This document shows, one piece after another, positions 60,097 through 64,000 of a DNA stretch of 64,000 nt (the stretch's first letter is position 1; each line of letters starts with the position of its first letter). The notes below the pieces were generated by a model, which was not told where the DNA came from, did not search any database, and worked only from the letters and a program-made list of their open reading frames with translations. The stretch comes from Kerstersia gyiorum (GTDB lineage Bacteria > Pseudomonadota > Gammaproteobacteria > Burkholderiales > Burkholderiaceae_B): NCBI RefSeq assembly GCF_004216755.1, contig NZ_SGWZ01000008.1:62001-126000 (forward strand), read 5' to 3'. Position numbers and translations under genes: made by a program.

Positions 60097-62094
60097 TCAA
60101 CCAACGGTTGGCCCACGCTGCCTCCCAATCTCCCAGGACACGCCACTGCCGCGCATGGTCGCGGCTATCTGCTGCCCCAGACGCTGTTCGATCATCGGCC
60201 GCCACGGCACTAGGCTGAACCCCATGCCGTCATCCAGCATCGCGTAGCGACCGCTGGCGAGCATGACGGAGCGCTGGTAGATGCCGGCCACGCGCTGCCC
60301 GTCAGTGATAGGTCGATGCTCCAGGCCGGTTTCAGCGGCGATGTCCTGTGCGGCCTGTGTTAGTTCCCGGCTGCGCAGCGTCGCCAGCAGATTCCGAGCG
60401 AGGATCACGCGCTGGCCGCGCCGCTCGGCCAGCCCCTGTTCTTCGAGGAAGTCGGCACGCTGCTGTATGGCCTGCTTGGCTTCACCGCCAAAGCCCAGGT
60501 CGCCCAGGCCCGAGCCGCCGCCGATCAACTGCTGGTCGAGCCAGGTTGCGCCGATCACGCGGGCCTGCCGTTCGATGGGCAGGTGCGATTTCAGCTCCAC
60601 CGCCACACCGCCCAGCCGTTGCGCGTCGTACTGGCGGCCACGCTCGGCTAGGTTGTCCGGCACCTTCCATAACCCCTCGGCCACGCGCTCCACGATGCCG
60701 GCCCGGCGCAGGGCTTCCAGCCGGCGGACGTGGGCCGCGACGACTTCCTGCGGGTCGCGGCCGGGCTTGGCTCGGCCTTGCTCGATCGCCAGGTGATGAT
60801 GCGTGCGGTACAGGCCACCGCTCGCCAGCGCGGCGATGTTCTTGTCGGCTGCGCGCACGTCGGCCGAACCCTTCACTTCCACTACCGCGCCAGTGGGATA
60901 GTTCGCCAGTTCGTCGCGGGCATTGAGCGCGACGTAGTGAGCCTTGCCGTCTGTGCCGTCGATGACCAGATAGCCGCGGTCGTGCAGTTCGTCGGCCAGC
61001 CCCTTGCCGGCCACGCGGCCGACGATGATGCGGCCGTCGTCGCCAGGCTCGAACACCGCCAGCTCGCGCGGCTGGCCGCTCATGGCCCGCTGCATCGTTC
61101 GGATGATGTCGCCACGCTCGCCCAGGGCGCGCAAGGTCTTCTCCGCATCCGCATGGACGGCCCAGGTGCCGGGCTGCGTTTCGTCAGCCAGGCCCAGGCG
61201 CTGCAAGCGTTGCAGGCGGCCAATCAGCAGCAGGCGCTGGCGTTGCAGTCGGGGTTCGCTGAAACGCTCGATCTGCACCCGGCCGTCCTCGCCGGCCTCA
61301 CGCTGCAACGTGCGGTCGAGGCTCGTCCACCGCTCTTGCTCCACCTCGCGCTGCAAGGTCTGCTGGATCTCCAGCTCGGTGCGCGGCCCCAGCCATTCCG
61401 TCGCCAGTTCGGCGGCCCGGTGGCGGAAGCCGTGGGCGATGTAGTCGCCGGCGATGATGAGGTCTTTACCGGTGTCGTCGCGCCCGCGCACGATCAGGTG
61501 GGTGTGCGGGTTGTCGGTGTTCCAGTGATCGACCGCCACCCAATCCAGCCGCGTCCCCAGGTCGGCTTCCATCCGGTTCATCAGGTGCCGGGTGTAAGTG
61601 CGCAGGTCGTCCAGCTCGGCCCCGTCCTCCGGGGAGACGATGAAGCGGAAATGGTGCCGGTCGTCGGCGGCCCGTTCCTTGAAGCCATCAAGGTCAGCCT
61701 CGTCGGTCTGCGGCCCGTAGGCCCGCCCAGGTTCGCCATCGCGGCCCGCGCCGTCGCGCTCGATGTAGCGCAGGTGCCTGGCGAGCGATTGCGGGCTGGC
61801 GTTGCGCTGGTTGACGAGCAGAGTCTTAATGGTCACGCGCCGCGACATGGGCGTTAGCTTCGCCCCGGCGAAACGCGCTGCAGTATGGCCGCGCCCCAGG
61901 CGCGAGCCGGGCCGCTGGCCTGCGCGCTGGCCCGGGCCGCCGGACGCGGCGGAATGGCGCATCGAGGACTTGCCGCCGCTGGCCTTGCCAGCCTGCTTGA
62001 GGACCTTGGAAACAAAGCTCTGGCCCTGGCCTTTGCCCCGGCTCTTCGGGGCGCTGGGGCGCACCCGGAAATCGTCGTCGCGGCGGTCGGTCAT
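60097..62094 (-). CDS. traI: Relaxase (TraI/RlxS, VirD2-like with DUF3363)
   Basis: 665 residues. A basic N-tail, relaxase domain with RHLRYIERDG, HHFRFIVSPEDGAELDDLRT and the histidine motif DNPHTHLIVRGRDDTGKD near residue 197; the C-terminal DUF3363 part (about 290-660) contains KGLADELHDRGYLVIDG. Nicks at oriT and leads the strand into the recipient. ATG 62094 was chosen, since longer frames run through a non-coding G+C-rich stretch. It converges with the reductase gene. Confidence 0.94.
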   Translation of the reverse strand: MTDRRDDDFRVRPSAPKSRGKGQGQSFVSKVLKQAGKASGGKSSMRHSAASGGPGQRAGQRPGSRLGRGHTAARFAGAKLTPMSRRVTIKTLLVNQRNASPQSLARHLRYIERDGAGRDGEPGRAYGPQTDEADLDGFKERAADDRHHFRFIVSPEDGAELDDLRTYTRHLMNRMEADLGTRLDWVAVDHWNTDNPHTHLIVRGRDDTGKDLIIAGDYIAHGFRHRAAELATEWLGPRTELEIQQTLQREVEQERWTSLDRTLQREAGEDGRVQIERFSEPRLQRQRLLLIGRLQRLQRLGLADETQPGTWAVHADAEKTLRALGERGDIIRTMQRAMSGQPRELAVFEPGDDGRIIVGRVAGKGLADELHDRGYLVIDGTDGKAHYVALNARDELANYPTGAVVEVKGSADVRAADKNIAALASGGLYRTHHHLAIEQGRAKPGRDPQEVVAAHVRRLEALRRAGIVERVAEGLWKVPDNLAERGRQYDAQRLGGVAVELKSHLPIERQARVIGATWLDQQLIGGGSGLGDLGFGGEAKQAIQQRADFLEEQGLAERRGQRVILARNLLATLRSRELTQAAQDIAAETGLEHRPITDGQRVAGIYQRSVMLASGRYAMLDDGMGFSLVPWRPMIEQRLGQQIAATMRGSGVSWEIGRQRGPTVG

Positions 62095-62542
62095 GGCTGC
62101 GCTCCCTGCAAGCTGCGGCGTGTCCTGTCGGGCGAAGCACGCGGACATGCCAGCATTGGTGCGACCCTCGCGCCCCACGCGGCACGGCGGCGAAGCCGCT
62201 GCGTGCCGCGCCACCCCCATGTGCAGACAGGCTTTCGACGCGGCCCGGTGCCGCGTCCTTTTGTCTTGCCTTCCGCCTTTGCCCTTCGCTGTCGCTCCGG
62301 GCATCGTCGGCCCGGTGGCGCTGCTGCACCCGCAGCCAGCCCACCGGCGAACGCGCAGATAGACAAGCCTGGGGCCGCAGGCCAAGCGCGTTCGAGGCAA
62401 GACGCCTGCACGTTGGACGGCTGCGCCGAAGGCAGCGCGAAGTGCGGTGCGAATGCACCCGCACTGCGCGCGCGACGACACGGCGACGAACCGTAGAACG
62501 ACATGCCCGATGGCACGCCGGAGCGCAGCGAACTGGTGGCCA
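62095..62542. other. Non-coding region between traF and relaxase, candidate oriT region
   Basis: 448 bp without a supported gene, in the place where an origin of transfer could lie. A hairpin is at 62179-62209 with arms GCGGCAC and GTGCCGC and an inner GCGGC-GAA-GCCGC. TGTCCTGT at 62121-62128 differs by one base from the IncP nick consensus YATCCTGY. The assignment is a guess based on position and these motifs. Long open frames here are a result of high G+C. Confidence 0.35.
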
Positions 62543-63142
62543 TCATGGGCGTGTCTCCAGCCAGATCGGATGCGCAACGCCGATCACGGCGGATGCGCTG
62601 ACCGGCCCGAAATACCGGCTGTCGAACGACGCCGGATTGGTCACGCTCAACAGGAACAGTTCGCCCGGTTCAAGGCGGCGGCAAAGCGGCAAGGATGGCA
62701 GCGGCCGGCCCAGCCGGTCGGCTGGCAGCGCGGCGGCCACCGGCACGCCGTCGATGTGTACTTGACCGGCAACGATGCAGACGTGTTGCGGCGCGACCGC
62801 GCCCACACGTTTGAGCAGCGGAACGTGTGCCGGTAGGTAGCCGCGCTGCGCAGCGAGCGCGGCAACATCTGGCGGCAATGTGGTCAGGACGATGCTGCCC
62901 ACGGACAAGGCACGTGGCAGCGAATCGGCACCGTGGCGCTGCGGATCGACGCGATACCAACCGACCGGAACGCTGTCGGACGGGTTGTAGATCAGGCGTG
63001 GCAGCGGCTGCACGAAAGCCGCCCAGGCCAGCGCAGCGAAGCCGACGGCGGCGAAGCCCGCCAGCATGAGGCGAGCGCGCAGGTGCGAGCGAGGAAGCGG
63101 CGCGGCTTTGGGTGTGCCTGCGGCGGTGGGATGGGCCGTCAT
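62543..63142 (-). CDS. traF: TraF, S26-type conjugal transfer peptidase
   Basis: 199 residues. N-terminal membrane helix (LMLAGFAAVGFAALAWAAFV), then catalytic Ser57 in NPSDSVPVGWYRVDP and Lys111 in HVPLLKRVGAVAPQ, spaced like RP4 TraF (Ser37, Lys89). The C-terminal FDSRYFGPVSASAVIGVAHP is diagnostic. In RP4 it cyclises the TrbC pilin; the same is expected here. Overlaps the DUF2840 gene by 4 bp. Confidence 0.94.
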   Translation of the reverse strand: MTAHPTAAGTPKAAPLPRSHLRARLMLAGFAAVGFAALAWAAFVQPLPRLIYNPSDSVPVGWYRVDPQRHGADSLPRALSVGSIVLTTLPPDVAALAAQRGYLPAHVPLLKRVGAVAPQHVCIVAGQVHIDGVPVAAALPADRLGRPLPSLPLCRRLEPGELFLLSVTNPASFDSRYFGPVSASAVIGVAHPIWLETRP

Positions 63143-63684
63143 GGCAGTGCCCTCCCGGCCAGCCAGGCGGCGTGCCGCTCGGCGGTGTATTCGGGCAGCG
63201 GCAAATGCGCGGCGAGCCGGTTGGCGAGCATGCGCCAGTACGCGGGCGACACGTCAATGGCAGCGATGCCCAGCGCCTCGATGCCGTCGATGCGTTCCAG
63301 CACGGCGCGCACATTGGCGTCACCTTCGGCATGCACCAGCAGGCACGCGCCTGGCTGCACGCCGGGGATGCGCTGCACGGCATCAAGCGGTGTAGCAGCC
63401 TGCATCACCATGAGCTGCCAGCGAATCGTGCCGTAGTCGTTGGCCTGCCAACGAACGCGGCAGAGCATTGCACCCGGCAGGAACACAGCGCAGCGCCGCC
63501 AGCGGTCGAGCTGAAGCGTGCGCGCCGGTTCGCCGAAGCGCAGGTAGAGCTTGAAGCGCGGTTCAATGTAGGCAAGCGATACGCGCGTCAACGGCGCGCT
63601 GCTTGGCTGGCTGGGCGGCGCAGCGCGCGCAGCCGTGACCGCGATGGTGGGCGGTGCGGCAGCAGACAATGCGGATGTGGTCAT
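63139..63684 (-). CDS. DUF2840 protein
   Basis: 181 residues. TRVSLAYIEPRFKLYLRFGE, QANDYGTIRWQLMVMQAATP and the C-end ERHAAWLAGRALP are typical for DUF2840, which lies before traF in Tn4371-type elements. No membrane segment or signal. Function unknown. ATG 63684 overlaps the upstream stop by 4 bp; the long frame upstream is the RHH gene in another frame. Confidence 0.85.
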   Translation of the reverse strand: MTTSALSAAAPPTIAVTAARAAPPSQPSSAPLTRVSLAYIEPRFKLYLRFGEPARTLQLDRWRRCAVFLPGAMLCRVRWQANDYGTIRWQLMVMQAATPLDAVQRIPGVQPGACLLVHAEGDANVRAVLERIDGIEALGIAAIDVSPAYWRMLANRLAAHLPLPEYTAERHAAWLAGRALP

Positions 63685-63965
63685 GGCGTGTTCTCCCTGC
63701 GGTGTTCTGGAAACTCGCGCTCCAACAAACCGCGCAGCAGGTCGGCCACGGTCATGCCTTGCGTAAAGGCCGACACCTTGATGCGCGCCCGCATGGCGGG
63801 CGTGATGTCGATGGTCAGGCGCGCGGCGTAGAGGTCGCCCTTGCCCAGCGCATCGGCATCGCCCTGGCGAATCCAAGCCTCGGCGTGTGGATTCGCAGGT
63901 GGACGTGCGCCAATGCCGACGCGCTTGGGCGGGCGTTTGCCGGTGGGTGGCGGTTTCGCTGTCAT
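63681..63965 (-). CDS. Ribbon-helix-helix partition-type protein
   Basis: 94 residues. Basic N-tail (PPPTGKRPPKRVGIGARPPA), then YAARLTIDITPAMRARIKVS, AFTQGMTVADLLRGLLEREF, an RHH fold like ParG/ParB-like centromere-binding partners. ATG 63965 overlaps the stop codon of the preceding frame, probably parA. Likely partition or repressor protein for the element. Confidence 0.75.
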   Translation of the reverse strand: MTAKPPPTGKRPPKRVGIGARPPANPHAEAWIRQGDADALGKGDLYAARLTIDITPAMRARIKVSAFTQGMTVADLLRGLLEREFPEHRRENTP

Positions 63966-64000
63966 GACGGCCACCGCAGTAGTTCATCAACCAGCGCGGT
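63962..64000 (-). CDS. C-terminal end of a gene entering from beyond the window, probably parA
   Basis: Thirteen codons (TALVDELLRWPS, stop TGA 63964-63962) end 4 bp inside the RHH gene start in an ATGA overlap. In Tn4371-type elements parA precedes this position; the identification is by context alone, as the visible sequence is too short. Confidence 0.4.
   Translation of the reverse strand, partial: TALVDELLRWPS

Larger units (their letters stand above)
37584..64000 (-). mobile_element. Tn4371-family integrative and conjugative element (partial)
   Basis: The gene order read on the minus strand is parA(end)-RHH-DUF2840-traF-relaxase-[cargo]-traR-eexN-traG-copG-trbBCDEJKLFGI-DUF2274, the conserved Tn4371 scaffold: IncP-like P-type T4SS plus a VirD2/TraI-type relaxase. 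Cargo lies between the relaxase and traR, a known variable site of the family. Cargo genes look lower in G+C than the trb block by eye. The left coordinate is the last recognised gene; the true end is somewhere in 37040-37583. Integrase, most of parA, repA and the second end lie beyond base 64000. Confidence 0.88.

Noticed and set aside
60730..61857. Plus-strand 375-codon ORF opposite the relaxase
   Set aside because: Antisense of the relaxase with skewed composition; the relaxase has clear histidine motifs.

Overview
The window reads as a chromosome segment of a high-G+C betaproteobacterium, most likely Alcaligenaceae (Bordetella/Achromobacter-like). The suggestion rests on porins with the GLxHxF carboxy end, a class Ib nrdHIEF operon, RdgC, an ArgP/ArgO pair, a UbiM-type hydroxylase and dense codirectional operons. 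The taxonomic call is an inference from gene content and protein similarity recalled from memory; no search was run. No rRNA, tRNA or CRISPR array was seen.

Bases 1-37,039 look like resident chromosome. In order: the 3' part of dnaE; a BetT-type BCCT transporter with a strong terminator; a magnesium-flavoured block (P-type ATPase actuator-domain remnant in frame with a frameshifted porin, then three corA paralogues); a second porin with an A+T-rich leader; nrdHIEF on the minus strand with two NrdR-like boxes 31 bp apart; an MFS transporter, an NrtR-like regulator and a ubiquinone-type hydroxylase; an AI-2E-family membrane protein; a cold-shock gene with a long leader; argP/argO; a TetR-DHFR-like pair; a siderophore-interacting protein; a nitronate monooxygenase; rdgC; an HxlR-ADH-SDR group; an SmvA-like exporter divergent from an AdeRS-like two-component system; a polar amino acid ABC transporter operon ending in hutG; and an IclR regulator.

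From about 37.1-37.6 kb to the end of the window lies part of a Tn4371-type integrative and conjugative element. Its mating-pair-formation operon (traG, copG, trbB-C-D-E-J-K-L-F-G-I, DUF2274) occupies 37.6-50.0 kb, followed upstream by an eexN-traR unit. Cargo occupies 51.4-60.1 kb: a four-gene FUSC/DUF1656/HlyD/NodT efflux operon with a LysR regulator, and an RpiR/DMT-transporter/ketopantoate-reductase-like module. The DNA-processing block (relaxase, traF protease, DUF2840, a ribbon-helix-helix protein, and the last codons of what is probably parA) fills 60.1-64.0 kb. The integrase and the other element end are outside the window.

Points most worth a second look: a carboxy-terminal motif shared by TrbJ and the exclusion lipoprotein EexN; the ATPase-fragment/porin/corA block, in which the middle CorA has SMN in place of the GMN signature; two RpiR-type palindromes controlling an unassigned cargo module; a 10-bp-armed palindrome just upstream of the FUSC pump; and an SDR protein with Phe at the catalytic Tyr position.
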